64,000 nucleotides of DNA, taken from NCBI RefSeq assembly GCF_011601275.1, contig NZ_JAAOLY010000002.1, positions 434,001-498,000 on the forward strand, read 5' to 3'. The DNA comes from Janthinobacterium lividum (GTDB lineage Bacteria > Pseudomonadota > Gammaproteobacteria > Burkholderiales > Burkholderiaceae_D). Positions 1-8,618 of the stretch are shown piece by piece. A program made the translations under genes and the position numbers. Positions within the stretch are counted from its first letter, which is position 1; each line of letters starts with the position of its first letter. The notes under the pieces are model-generated. The model made no database searches. It saw nothing but the letters and a program-made list of their open reading frames with translations, and was not told the DNA's origin.

Positions 1-535
1 TCGGCGCGCCCGTCAGGCCCAGGAACAGGCCGCTGCGCCCCGGCATGCGGCCCAGGAACCAGCTGCCGCCCACGTCCGGAAACAGGCCGATGGTGATTTC
101 CGGCATGGCGATGCGCGTGCTTTCCGTCACAATCCGGTGGCTGGCGCCCGCCATCAGGCCCAGGCCGCCGCCCATGACGATGCCGCCGCCCCACACCAGC
201 AGCGGCTTTGCATACGTATGGATGCGGTGGTCGAGCCGGTATTCCTCGGCAAAGAAGGCCAGCGCCTGCGGGTTCGGCACGACACCGGGCTGTTCCACGA
301 TGGCCGAGCGCAGGCTGCGCACGTCGCCGCCTGCGCAAAAGGCCTTGTCGGTCGACGATTGCAGCACCACGCAGGCGATGGCGTCGTCACTGGCCCAGCG
401 CACGAGGGCGCCATCGATGGCGCGTATCATGTCCAGTGTCAAGGCGTGCAAGGATTTCGGCGCATCGAGCGTGATGATGCCCAGCTTCATGCCGCCGGGA
501 CAGTCACGCTCTTCCAGTTTCACGGTTTCAACCAT
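1..535 (-). CDS. 3-hydroxyisobutyryl-CoA hydrolase (C-terminus cut by window edge)
   Basis: Crotonase-superfamily thioesterase that releases 3-hydroxyisobutyrate from its CoA ester in valine breakdown (cytoplasm). The 178 complete codons begin MVETVKLEE. The oxyanion-hole motif FCAGGDV lies at residues 66-72, followed by GGGIVMGGGLGLM and MPEITIGLFPDVGGSWFL; the PE and PDVGG residues are typical of HIBYL-CoA hydrolases rather than simple hydratases. The start ATG (533-535) overlaps the stop of the upstream hydratase gene by 8 nt, so the two are translationally coupled. The family is usually about 350-380 residues, so roughly half lies beyond base 1. A generic enoyl-CoA hydratase is the less likely alternative. 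Confidence 0.88.
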   Translation of the reverse strand, partial: MVETVKLEERDCPGGMKLGIITLDAPKSLHALTLDMIRAIDGALVRWASDDAIACVVLQSSTDKAFCAGGDVRSLRSAIVEQPGVVPNPQALAFFAEEYRLDHRIHTYAKPLLVWGGGIVMGGGLGLMAGASHRIVTESTRIAMPEITIGLFPDVGGSWFLGRMPGRSGLFLGLTGAP

Positions 536-1313
536 TCTTCCACTCCGCCGGACGTTTTTCCAGGAACGCTTGCACGCCCTCTTTCTGGTCTTGCGTATCG
601 AACAGGCCCAGGAACAGGGTGCGTTCATCGGGCAAGGAATTGACGAGCGGATGGCTGCGCGCGCCCTGGATCAGGGTCTTGCATGCCGTCACGCTGCTGG
701 GGCTTTGGCGCGCCACCTTGGCGGCCAGGGCCAGCGCCGTGGCGGCAGCCTTGCCGGTTGGCACGACTTCTTCGACGAGGCCGATGGCCAGGGCCTTGGC
801 TGCATCGACGCGCTCGCCGCACAGTATCATGCGCTTGGCCCAGCCTTCGCCCACCAGCCACGGCAAGTGCTGCGTGCCGCCCGCGCATGGCAGCAAACCG
901 ACGGACGCTTCCGGCAAGGCCATCTGCGCGTGTTCTTCCGCGATGCGGATGTCGCAGGCCAGCGCGCACTCAAGTCCGCCGCCCATGGCATAGCCATTGA
1001 TGGCGGCGATGCTAACGCCGCGAAACGCGGACAGCGCCTCGAACGCCTCGCCAAACGCGGCGGCCATGGCGAACGCCGTGTCCTTGTTACCGTCGGCAAA
1101 CACGTTCAGGTCGGCGCCGGCCGAGAAGAACTTGGCGCCGCCGCCCGTGATCACGAGCGCGTACACGTCCGGGTCCGCATTCAGGTCGGCCACCAGCTGC
1201 GTCAGCCCGTTCAGGCTGGCCAGAGTCCACGTGTGGGCCGGAGGATTATCGAGAGTCACCAGGGCCGTATGGCCACGGCGTTCCAGCAGTAAATTTGTAT
1301 ACACTTTGCTCAT
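528..1313 (-). CDS. Enoyl-CoA hydratase (methacrylyl-CoA step of valine degradation)
   Basis: A 261-residue crotonase. By context it hydrates methacrylyl-CoA to 3-hydroxyisobutyryl-CoA. Visible signatures are SAGADLN, the glycine-rich AMGGGLECALACDIR segment that forms the oxyanion hole, and LPEASVGLLPCAGGTQ, which carries the catalytic-type Glu. The ATG overlaps the stop of the acyl-CoA dehydrogenase gene (ATGA, 1310-1313), and the 3' end overlaps the hydrolase gene by 8 nt, so it sits inside a tightly coupled operon. Family is certain; substrate is inferred from the neighbours. Confidence 0.9.
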   Translation of the reverse strand: MSKVYTNLLLERRGHTALVTLDNPPAHTWTLASLNGLTQLVADLNADPDVYALVITGGGAKFFSAGADLNVFADGNKDTAFAMAAAFGEAFEALSAFRGVSIAAINGYAMGGGLECALACDIRIAEEHAQMALPEASVGLLPCAGGTQHLPWLVGEGWAKRMILCGERVDAAKALAIGLVEEVVPTGKAAATALALAAKVARQSPSSVTACKTLIQGARSHPLVNSLPDERTLFLGLFDTQDQKEGVQAFLEKRPAEWKNG

Positions 1314-2470
1314 CGTAAGGTCTCCGTGGCGCCGTCTTTCAAAATCGCTCGCGCGACGATCAGGCGCATGATTTCATTCGTCCCTTCCAGGATTTGATGC
1401 ACCCGCGTGTCGCGCACGTGGCGCTCGAGCGGATACTCGCGGATGTAGCCGTAGCCGCCATGCAATTGCAGCGCATCGTTGGCCACGTTAAAACCAACAT
1501 CCGTGGCAAAACGTTTTGCCATGGCGCAATACGCCGTGGCATCCGGGCTTTCCTGGTCGAGTTTCCAGGCTGCCAGGCGCACCATCTGGCGCGCCGCCAC
1601 CAGTTCCGTCAGCATGTCGGCCAGCTTGAATTGCAAAGCCTGGAATTGCGCCAGCTCGCGGCCAAACTGCGTGCGCTCCTTCATGTACGCTTGCGCGCGC
1701 GTCAAGGCCGCCTGCGCCGTGCCCACCGAGCACACGGCGATATTGATGCGCCCGCCATCGATGCCCTTCATGGCAATGGCAAAGCCTTCGCCTTCCGCGC
1801 CCAGCAAGTTACCGACAGGAACTCTTACCTGATCGAAGCTGATGATGCGCGTGGGCTGGCTGTTCCAGCCCATCTTTTCTTCCTTCTTGCCATACACGAT
1901 GCCGGGCAAGTTGGCCGGCACGGCAAAGGCGGAAATACCGGCAGCGCCCTCGCCGCCGGTTCTCGCCATGACGATCAGCATGTTCGTCTGGCCCGCGCCA
2001 GAAATGAAGGCCTTGGTTCCATCCAGCACATAAAAGTCGCCGTCCTTCACGGCCTTGGTGCGCAAGGACGCCGCGTCGGAACCCGATTGCGGTTCCGTCA
2101 AACAATAGCTGGCCAGCTTCTGCCCGGCGGCCAAGGCCGGCACCCATTCGTCGCACAGGGCTTCCGATCCCCAGCGCGACAGCATCCAGGTGGCCATATT
2201 GTGTATCGTGATGTAGGCCGTGGTCGAGGTGCAGCCGCCGGCCAGCTCCTCGAAGACGATGGCCGCGTCCTGGCGGCTGAGGCCCAGGCCGCCCCAGCGC
2301 TGCGGCGTGTACAGGCCGCAAAAGCCCATCTCGCCCGCCTTGGCGATGGTTTCCACAGGAAAAATCGATTCCGCATCCCAATGGGCCGCATGCGGCGCCA
2401 GTTCGCCTTCGGCAAACGCGCGTGCCGCCTGCTGGAACTCGCGCTGCTCGTCGCTCAGTTCAAAGTCCAT
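1310..2470 (-). CDS. Acyl-CoA dehydrogenase, isobutyryl-CoA type
   Basis: A 386-residue FAD flavoenzyme expected to oxidise isobutyryl-CoA to methacrylyl-CoA, passing electrons to ETF. It shows the N-terminal helical domain (MDFELSDEQREFQQAARAFA), the FAD/substrate segment YCLTEPQSGSDAASL and, near the C-terminus, ILEGTNEIMR, whose Glu matches the catalytic base of the family. GCTSTTAYITIHNM resembles the ACAD8 (isobutyryl-CoA dehydrogenase) subgroup. The start follows a clear AAGGAG ribosome site 9 nt after the mmsA stop. Operon with methylmalonate-semialdehyde dehydrogenase, hydratase and hydrolase supports valine over other substrates; a short-branched-chain enzyme is possible. Confidence 0.88.
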   Translation of the reverse strand: MDFELSDEQREFQQAARAFAEGELAPHAAHWDAESIFPVETIAKAGEMGFCGLYTPQRWGGLGLSRQDAAIVFEELAGGCTSTTAYITIHNMATWMLSRWGSEALCDEWVPALAAGQKLASYCLTEPQSGSDAASLRTKAVKDGDFYVLDGTKAFISGAGQTNMLIVMARTGGEGAAGISAFAVPANLPGIVYGKKEEKMGWNSQPTRIISFDQVRVPVGNLLGAEGEGFAIAMKGIDGGRINIAVCSVGTAQAALTRAQAYMKERTQFGRELAQFQALQFKLADMLTELVAARQMVRLAAWKLDQESPDATAYCAMAKRFATDVGFNVANDALQLHGGYGYIREYPLERHVRDTRVHQILEGTNEIMRLIVARAILKDGATETLR

Positions 2471-2479
2471 GCCAGCTCC

Positions 2480-3988
2480 TTATTTGAGGCTGATGGTGGT
2501 GTTGACCTTGCCCACCGAGGCCGCATCCGTGAACCAGCGCTGGGTAATCGTTTGCGTCTGCGTGTAGAACAGCACGACTTGCTTGCCGAACGGACCCAGG
2601 TCACCCAGTTTCGAACCGCGCGAACCCGTAAAGCTGAACAGGGGAACGGGCACGGGAATGGGCACGTTGATGCCGACCTGGCCCACGTCGATTTCTTCCT
2701 GGAAGTAGCGGGCGGCCGCGCCGCTTTGCGTAAACAGCGCCGTGCCGTTGCCGTTCGGATTCGCGTTGACCAGGGCAATCGCTTCGTCAAGCGTGTCGAC
2801 TTCGACGACGATCAGCACGGGGCCAAAAATTTCCTGGTCATACACGACCATGCCGGGCTTCACGCCGGACAGAATCGTCGGTCCTACGAAGTTGCCGTTC
2901 GGATAGCCATCAACCTTGACGTCGCGGCCATCGAGGGTCAGCACTGCGCCCTGCTCGATACCCTTGGCGACGAGGCTGTGCACGCGCTCTTTTGCGGCGC
3001 AGGAAATGACGGGACCCAGGTCCGGATTGTCCTTGCCGGCACCGACGCTCAAGCCTTGCGCCTTGGCGGCCAGTTCCGGCAGCCATGCACGCGCTTCGCC
3101 CACCAGCACGGCGACCGAGGCGGCCATGCAACGCTGGCCGGCCGCGCCGAAACCCGCACCCAGCAACTGGTTCAAGGTCTGTTCTTTATTTGCATCCGGC
3201 AAGACGACGGCGTGGTTCTTGGCGCCCATCATGCATTGCGCGCGCTTGCCGTTCAGGCTGGCGCGTTGGTACACATGCGTGCCCACCTTGCTCGAGCCCA
3301 CGAACGAAATCGCCTTGATGTCCGGATGGTCGCACAGGGCGTTGACTACGTCTTCGCCGCCGTGAATGACGTTCAGCACGCCAGCCGGGATGCCCGCCTG
3401 CAAGGCCAGGCGCACGAGTTTTTCCGTCACGAGCGGGTCTTGCTCCGATGGTTTCAAGACAAACGTATTGCCGCAGGCAATTGCCATCGGGAACATCCAC
3501 AGGGGGATCATGGCGGGGAAATTGAACGGAGTAATGCCGGCGCATACACCCAGCGGCTGCATTACGCTGTAGGTATCGACGCCGCCGGCCACGTTTTGCG
3601 CGTATTCGCCCATTTGCAGCGTGCCGATATTGGCAGCGTGCTCCACCACTTCCAGGCCACGGAAGACGTCGCCTTCCGCGTCGAGCAGGGTCTTGCCCTG
3701 TTCCATCGTCAAGGTGGCGGCCAGGTCGGCCATGTTTTCGCGGATCAATTGCTGCAATTTGAGGAAAATGCGGGCACGCGCGCCGATCGGCGTCTTGCGC
3801 CAGGTTTTGAAGGCGCGCTGGGCCGAGGCGATGGCCGCATTGACTTCATCCGGCGTGGCGAACGGTACCTTGGCCAGGACTTCCTGCGTGGCCGGGTTGA
3901 CAACGTCGCGCCAGATGGTGGTTTGGGATTCAACCCACTCGCCGTTGATCAACAGTGGGACGGTCGGAATTGCAGTTTGCGTGGTCAC
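2480..3988 (-). CDS. mmsA: CoA-acylating methylmalonate-semialdehyde dehydrogenase
   Basis: Converts methylmalonate semialdehyde plus CoA and NAD+ to propionyl-CoA and CO2, the last dedicated valine step. It is an aldehyde dehydrogenase fold of about 502 residues; nucleotide-fold segments [20 protein letters not shown] and FVGSSKVG are present, and the catalytic Cys lies in GAAGQRCMA. Start choice: an ATG at 4003 gives five more residues but has no ribosome site, whereas GTG at 3988 ([10 protein letters not shown]) sits 6-7 nt after AGGAG, so I prefer the GTG. It is the first gene of the valine operon and is divergent from an ScfR-type regulator; the shared gap holds TTTGCA inverted repeats that probably control both. 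Confidence 0.92.
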   Translation of the reverse strand: MTTQTAIPTVPLLINGEWVESQTTIWRDVVNPATQEVLAKVPFATPDEVNAAIASAQRAFKTWRKTPIGARARIFLKLQQLIRENMADLAATLTMEQGKTLLDAEGDVFRGLEVVEHAANIGTLQMGEYAQNVAGGVDTYSVMQPLGVCAGITPFNFPAMIPLWMFPMAIACGNTFVLKPSEQDPLVTEKLVRLALQAGIPAGVLNVIHGGEDVVNALCDHPDIKAISFVGSSKVGTHVYQRASLNGKRAQCMMGAKNHAVVLPDANKEQTLNQLLGAGFGAAGQRCMAASVAVLVGEARAWLPELAAKAQGLSVGAGKDNPDLGPVISCAAKERVHSLVAKGIEQGAVLTLDGRDVKVDGYPNGNFVGPTILSGVKPGMVVYDQEIFGPVLIVVEVDTLDEAIALVNANPNGNGTALFTQSGAAARYFQEEIDVGQVGINVPIPVPVPLFSFTGSRGSKLGDLGPFGKQVVLFYTQTQTITQRWFTDAASVGKVNTTISLK

Positions 3989-4018
3989 TCGGTGTCTCCT
4001 CATTTGGGTATAGGTCTG

Positions 4019-4078
4019 TTTGCATTATTCGCACAATCGCCGCCGCGAACAAGGCGTGAAAATGCGAGATAATGCAAA
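4019..4078. promoter_or_regulatory. Wide inverted repeat of TTTGCATTAT, candidate operator
   Basis: TTTGCATTAT (4019-4028) is repeated as its exact reverse complement ATAATGCAAA (4069-4078) with 40 bases between; TCGC/GCGA extends the match with one inserted base. It lies between mmsA and the divergent ScfR-type regulator. TTTGCA is half of the TTTGCAAA motif known for the RamB/PrpR regulators of actinobacteria, which belong to the same family as the neighbouring regulator. Binding is inferred. Confidence 0.5.
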
Positions 4079-4090
4079 GCTGAATCTGTT

Positions 4091-4119
4091 AATCTGCAAA
4101 TTCTGTAAATTTGCAGATT
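4091..4119. promoter_or_regulatory. Perfect 12-bp inverted repeat, candidate ScfR operator
   Basis: AATCTGCAAATT (4091-4102) and AATTTGCAGATT (4108-4119) are perfect reverse complements around a 5-base spacer. The repeat lies 27-55 bases ahead of the regulator start at 4146. Its half-site TTTGCA is shared with the wider repeat at 4019-4078. Autoregulation plus control of the divergent valine operon is the simplest reading. Confidence 0.6.
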
Positions 4120-4145
4120 CCACAAACCGGGGAAGAGGAAACGCG

Positions 4146-5528
4146 ATGGCAAAGGTTTTCATGGGTGTGCGCCTGCAGCGGCTGCGCGAGGAACGGCGCA
4201 TGACGCAGGTGGCGCTGGCCAAGTCCCTGGGCATTTCGCCCAGCTACCTGAACCAGATGGAGCGCAACCAGCGCCCGCTGACCGTGCCTATTTTGCTGCG
4301 CATCGGTACGGTGCTGGGGGTCGATCCGCAAATCTTTTCCGAACACGACAGCGCCAGCCTCGTGGCCGACGTGCGCGACGTGTTCGGCGAATTGCCCGAC
4401 GCGCCGCCCACCTCGATGGCCGAACTCAAGATGCTGGTGGAAAACATGCCGGAACTGGCCCGCTCGATCTTGCTGCTTCAGCGGCGCTACCGGGTGATGG
4501 CGGAACGGGCAGATACCCTGGCCGCGCGTCTCGACGATGGCAGCCGCGGCGCCAGCTCGGCGGCCCCGTCCACGGACGAGGAAGTGCGCGAATACCTGAA
4601 CCGGCGGCAAAACTATATCGACGAACTGGACCGGGCGGCGGAACTGGTGGCCGGCGAACTCGATCCCGCTCTGCGCACGCTCGACGCCCTGCAAGGACGG
4701 CTGCTGGAACGCCACGGCATCGAAGTGCGCCTGTCCGATGGCGACGCGGGCATGGTGCGCAAACACCGCTACGACGCCCAGCAACAGATTTTGTGGCTGC
4801 CCGACACCCTGACGGGCGGCCAGCGCGCATTCCAGATGGCGGCGCAAATCAGCCTGCTCGAACATAGCGACTTGATCGACGCTCTCGTGCTGGCGGCGGG
4901 ATTGTCCGGCGCGGCCGCGCAAACAAGCGCGCGCCTGGCGTTTTCCAATTATTTCGCGGGCGCCCTGCTGATGCCGTATCAACGCTTCCTGCAGGCGGCG
5001 GAAACGCGCGCCTACGATATCGAGCGCCTGGCGCACCAGTTCGGCGTGGGCTTCGAAGCCGTGTGCCACCGTTTGAGCACCATGCAGCGCCCCGATGCGG
5101 CGGGTTTGCCCTTCTTTTTCGTGCGCGTGGACCGTGCCGGCAATGTCTCGAAGCGCCAGTCGGCCACGGACTTTCATTTCTCAAGAGTGGGTGGCACCTG
5201 CCCGCTGTGGATCGTGTATGACGCCTTCAGCCATCCGGGCCAGGTGCTCACGCAAGTGGCCAGCATGCCGGACGGCTGCACCTATCTGTGGATCGCGCGC
5301 CAGGTCAGCACGGCGTCGCCGGGCTTTCGCGCGCCCGGCAAGACGTTTGCCGTGGCGCTCGGCTGCGACATCTCGCAGGCGCACCGCTTGATCTATTCGA
5401 AGGGACTCGATCTGCACGACCCCTCCAGCGCCACGCCGATCGGCACGGGCTGCAAGGTGTGCGAGCGCCAAAGCTGCCCGCAGCGGGCGTTTCCGTCGCT
5501 GCTGGCGCCACCGCCTGCGTCAGCCTGA
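4146..5528 (+). CDS. ScfR/RamB-type XRE regulator of short-chain acyl metabolism
   Basis: A 460-residue transcriptional regulator. Residues 1-65 form a Cro/CI helix-turn-helix (RLREERRMTQVALAKSLGISPSYLNQMERNQRP). A middle helical segment and an IrrE/ImmA-like region (AAQISLLEHSDLID...FSNYFAGALLMPY) follow, and the C-terminus has the conserved cysteine tail CKVCERQSCPQRAFP. This is the layout of the short-chain fatty acyl regulator family (RamB, PrpR), whose members sense acyl-CoA. The frame is open back to 4020, but ATG 4146 follows a GGAAGAGGAAA ribosome site and starts directly before the HTH. It is divergent from mmsA, which it probably regulates; the effector (propionyl-, isobutyryl- or methylmalonyl-related CoA) is unknown. 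Confidence 0.82.
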   Translation: MAKVFMGVRLQRLREERRMTQVALAKSLGISPSYLNQMERNQRPLTVPILLRIGTVLGVDPQIFSEHDSASLVADVRDVFGELPDAPPTSMAELKMLVENMPELARSILLLQRRYRVMAERADTLAARLDDGSRGASSAAPSTDEEVREYLNRRQNYIDELDRAAELVAGELDPALRTLDALQGRLLERHGIEVRLSDGDAGMVRKHRYDAQQQILWLPDTLTGGQRAFQMAAQISLLEHSDLIDALVLAAGLSGAAAQTSARLAFSNYFAGALLMPYQRFLQAAETRAYDIERLAHQFGVGFEAVCHRLSTMQRPDAAGLPFFFVRVDRAGNVSKRQSATDFHFSRVGGTCPLWIVYDAFSHPGQVLTQVASMPDGCTYLWIARQVSTASPGFRAPGKTFAVALGCDISQAHRLIYSKGLDLHDPSSATPIGTGCKVCERQSCPQRAFPSLLAPPPASA

Positions 5529-5529
5529 T

Positions 5530-6585
5530 TTACCCGACGACCCGGGTGCGCAATGCGTCGAACTCGCGCGTAAATTCCGCGCGCCAGTCGCGCCGCGTGC
5601 TCTCGTCTATCCAGGCCGCGTCGAGGCCATTCAACATGAAGCCGCGCATGTCATCGAGGTTGAAACCGAACTCGCGCATCATCATCCAGGCGCCCGTCGG
5701 TGTCACGTGGTGCAGGGTCGGATCGTCCGTGTTCGGATGCAGTTTCAGGCCCAGCTTGGCCATGGCGCGGATCGGGTGATCGAGGGCCCAGCGCTCGGGC
5801 GCCAGGGTGCGCAAATAATACGAATTGGTGGGCACGACCGTAAACACGAGGCCCCGCTCCACGCAGCGCTGCGCCAGTTGCGGATTGTCGACAATCGTGT
5901 AGCCGTGGTCGACCCGGTCCACCTGCAGCTGTTCGATGGCCGTCTCCACGTTCATCCACGGCATGCCGAATTCACCCGCATGCGCCGTGCATTTGAAGCC
6001 GGCTGCGCGCGCGGCGCGGTAGGCTTCGATGAACAACTCTGGCGGGCGGTCGTTTTCGCGGTAGTCGATACCGATGCCGATGACTTCCGGCGCGCGGTAG
6101 GCCTTCATCCATTCCACCATCTGCACGGCTTCCGCGGGAGCCGCTTCACGGTCGATGCTGGGGATCAAACGGCCAATCACGCCGAAGTCGCGCTGCGCGT
6201 CGCGGATGGCGGCCACGATGGCGTCCTGCGCCGATTCGTAGCGGATGCCCGACACGCGCACGGTACCGGTGGGGTTCCAGAAGAACTCCGCATAGCGCAC
6301 GCCGTGGCCATGCGCGTCTTCCAGGTATTCGTAGGCGAGGCAATACAGGTCCGTCGGCGAGACGATCAGGTGCGCGTCGAGCGCGCGCAGCACGCGCAGC
6401 ACGCCGACGGGCTTGTCGCCGCGCGTGTAGAACGCATCGATTTCTTCGGGGGTGACGACATTGCCCGTCTTGGCGGCCAGCGCGCGGAAAGTAGCCTGGC
6501 GCACCGTGCCGAACAAATGGCAATGCAGCTCCACTTTCGGCATGGCGCGTAAAAACTGTTCGATGCTCAGGGGGGAATTAGACAT
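5530..6585 (-). CDS. add: Adenosine deaminase family protein
   Basis: A 351-residue metallo-dependent hydrolase of the adenosine/adenine deaminase family (purine deamination, cytoplasm). The metal ligands HCH (His21, His23), the TAHAGE motif carrying ligand His and catalytic Glu, VDHGYTI, and the terminal NTDDPT aspartates are all visible. The N-terminal motif reads HCHLFGTVR rather than the common HLHLDG, so the substrate pocket may differ from classical adenosine deaminase. It is the last gene of a seven-gene operon, 25 nt after a nucleoside hydrolase, which supports a purine nucleoside or base substrate. Its stop lies 1 base from the convergent regulator's stop. Confidence 0.83.
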   Translation of the reverse strand: MSNSPLSIEQFLRAMPKVELHCHLFGTVRQATFRALAAKTGNVVTPEEIDAFYTRGDKPVGVLRVLRALDAHLIVSPTDLYCLAYEYLEDAHGHGVRYAEFFWNPTGTVRVSGIRYESAQDAIVAAIRDAQRDFGVIGRLIPSIDREAAPAEAVQMVEWMKAYRAPEVIGIGIDYRENDRPPELFIEAYRAARAAGFKCTAHAGEFGMPWMNVETAIEQLQVDRVDHGYTIVDNPQLAQRCVERGLVFTVVPTNSYYLRTLAPERWALDHPIRAMAKLGLKLHPNTDDPTLHHVTPTGAWMMMREFGFNLDDMRGFMLNGLDAAWIDESTRRDWRAEFTREFDALRTRVVG

Positions 6586-6610
6586 GAAGCTCGTTTCGTA
6601 ATGAAGTGGA

Positions 6611-7555
6611 TCAGGCGAGAATGCCGGCCAGGCGCTGCATCAGCAGTTCGATGGCGGCCGGGCCATCGGCCAGCATCGCCACCTGCGTGTTGATGGGCGC
6701 GCGGCGCGGCACGCGGAACTCGCACACCGTCATGCCGCGCGTCAGTTCGCCCGTCAATTCGATGGCCACGTGGGCGCTCTGGAACTGGAACAGCTGCGGC
6801 GCTTCCAGGTACAGGGCCACCACGGGATCGTACATGGGCATGGGCACGGAACCGTCGCTGCTGCGGATGCGCACGTACGCTTCCAGGTAGCCGGCCAGAC
6901 GCTGCGCGCGCGGCGTGCCGATGGCGCGCAGCTGCCGCACTTCCGCATTCGTCACCAAGAGCTGACGGCACAGGTTCAAGCCGAACATGCGCAGCGGGAT
7001 ACCGGCCTGGAACACCTGGGCGGCCGCTTCCGGGTCCGCATAGATATTGAATTCGGCCGCCGCCGTGTGGTTGCCCTGGTCGGTGGAGCCGCCCATCAAA
7101 ATGATCTCGACGATTTTCTCGGCGATGTCGGGCGCGCGGCTCAAGGCGGTTGCCAGGTTCGTCATGGGCGCAATCGCCATGATGGTGATCTGGCCAGGAT
7201 ACTTGCGCACGGCGGCGATCAGCGCATCGACGGCGTGGCCGGCAGCATCCATGGCCGCGCCGGGCGGCAGGATCTCGCCTGTCGTCGGCATGCCGCTGTC
7301 GCCGAGGATGCGCTGCGCCGTTTCGATGACGCCGGCCAGCGGTTCTTCGCAGCCGCGGTAGATCGGCACTTGCAAACCATCATGGGCCTTGATGCGCAAG
7401 GCGTTGTCGTAGGTGATGGCGACGGGTGCATTGCCCGCCACCACGCTCACGCCCAGCCACTCGATGCCGGGATTGCTGCCCAGGAGCAGCATCGTCAGCC
7501 AGTCGTCAAAACCGGGATCGGTATCGAGCCAGATCTTTTTCAAGGGTTTGTCCAT
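6611..7555 (-). CDS. Nucleoside hydrolase (inosine/uridine-preferring family)
   Basis: A 314-residue cytoplasmic N-ribohydrolase that splits nucleosides into base and ribose. The Ca2+-binding motif DTDPGFDD (Asp11, 13, 17, 18) is intact. GVSVVAGNAPVAITYDNALRI, APMTNLATAL and the EFNIYADPEAAAQVF segment are the expected family blocks. The residue after DD is Trp rather than the usual Ala. Spacing of 18 nt to the ABC ATPase upstream and 25 nt to the deaminase downstream marks it as the enzyme stage of an uptake operon. Exact nucleoside preference cannot be read from sequence. Confidence 0.9.
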   Translation of the reverse strand: MDKPLKKIWLDTDPGFDDWLTMLLLGSNPGIEWLGVSVVAGNAPVAITYDNALRIKAHDGLQVPIYRGCEEPLAGVIETAQRILGDSGMPTTGEILPPGAAMDAAGHAVDALIAAVRKYPGQITIMAIAPMTNLATALSRAPDIAEKIVEIILMGGSTDQGNHTAAAEFNIYADPEAAAQVFQAGIPLRMFGLNLCRQLLVTNAEVRQLRAIGTPRAQRLAGYLEAYVRIRSSDGSVPMPMYDPVVALYLEAPQLFQFQSAHVAIELTGELTRGMTVCEFRVPRRAPINTQVAMLADGPAAIELLMQRLAGILA

Positions 7556-7573
7556 GATGGTTTCCAGTCGAAG

Positions 7574-8605
7574 TTAGGCAGCCAGCCACAGGGCGCTGTC
7601 GGCCGGCAGCACGAAGGACACGGCCGTGCCTTCGCGCCAGGCGGCGCCGCCGGCCGCGCAGATGCCCTTGACCTGGCCCAGCGGCGTTTGCAGCAGGTAT
7701 TCGACGGTGTCGCCCAGGAAGCCGCGCGCCAGCACGGTGCCGGGGTAGTTACCGGCCGCGTCGTCGGCAGCACACACGCGCACCTTGTCCGGACGCCAGC
7801 CCAGCACCGTGGTGCCGGCAGCGACGGGTGACGCGTACGGCAGGCTGGCGCCCGCGTGGTGCAGCGCGCCGTCGCGGTAGTCGAACAGGTTTTCAAAACC
7901 CATGAAGTTGGCAACGAAGCGCGTCGACGGCGTATTGAAGACGGCTTCCGGCGCGGCCAGCTGCTCGATGCGCCCGCCGTTCATGACGACGATGCGGTCG
8001 GACAGGGCCAGCGCTTCTTCCTGGTCGTGCGTCACGTACAGCATGGTGATGCCCAGTTCGCGCTGGATGCGGCGCAGCTCGGCACGCATCTGCACGCGCA
8101 GCTTGGCGTCCAGGTTCGACAGCGGCTCGTCCAGCAGCAGCAGGGCCGGCTCGACGACGATGGCGCGCGCCAGCGCCACGCGCTGCTGCTGGCCGCCGGA
8201 CATCTGCGCCGGCAAGCGGGTTTCAAAACCCGTCAGTCCCACGGCGGCGATCACGGCTTCCACTTTGGTTTTCAGCAGGGCCGGCGCCACCTTGCGCAGG
8301 CGCAAACCAAAAGCGATGTTGTCGTACACGTTCAAGTGCGGGAACAGCGCATACGACTGGAACACCATGCCGATATTGCGCTTGTTCGGCGCCAGCTTGC
8401 CGATCTCGCGGCCGTCGAGCACGATGCGGCCCGACTGCAGCGGCATCAGGCCGGCGATGGCGCGCATGGTGGTGGTCTTGCCGCAGCCGCTGGGGCCCAG
8501 CAGGGAGATCAGTTCGCCCTGCTCGACGTGCAGGTCCAGGTCTTTCACGGACGTCGTGTTCTTCGCGTAGCCGAGGTTCAGCTTGTGCAGTTCCAGATAA
8601 CTCAT
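7574..8605 (-). CDS. ABC transporter ATP-binding protein, PotA/FbpC class
   Basis: A 343-residue nucleotide-binding subunit. It has Walker A GPSGCGKTT, Q-loop region VFQSYALFPHLNVYDNIAFG, signature MSGGQQQR, Walker B ALLLLDEPLSNLDAKLR and switch YVTHDQEEAL, followed by a C-terminal TOBE-like regulatory domain (GWRPDKVRVC). This class normally energises spermidine/putrescine, iron(III), sulfate or sugar-phosphate import. Here it is sandwiched between two matching permeases and a nucleoside hydrolase, so a nucleoside or related cargo is the contextual inference. Confidence 0.92.
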   Translation of the reverse strand: MSYLELHKLNLGYAKNTTSVKDLDLHVEQGELISLLGPSGCGKTTTMRAIAGLMPLQSGRIVLDGREIGKLAPNKRNIGMVFQSYALFPHLNVYDNIAFGLRLRKVAPALLKTKVEAVIAAVGLTGFETRLPAQMSGGQQQRVALARAIVVEPALLLLDEPLSNLDAKLRVQMRAELRRIQRELGITMLYVTHDQEEALALSDRIVVMNGGRIEQLAAPEAVFNTPSTRFVANFMGFENLFDYRDGALHHAGASLPYASPVAAGTTVLGWRPDKVRVCAADDAAGNYPGTVLARGFLGDTVEYLLQTPLGQVKGICAAGGAAWREGTAVSFVLPADSALWLAA

Positions 8606-8618
8606 GGTGTGTTGCCTC

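Noticed and set aside
1394..4072. An 892-codon open frame on the plus strand, and similar long frames antisense to real genes (e.g. 53313-54839 opposite purB, 39969-42233 opposite feoB).
   Set aside because: They lie antisense to well-conserved enzymes, have low-complexity His/Arg/Gln/Ala-rich translations with no domain, and arise from the high GC content and codon bias.
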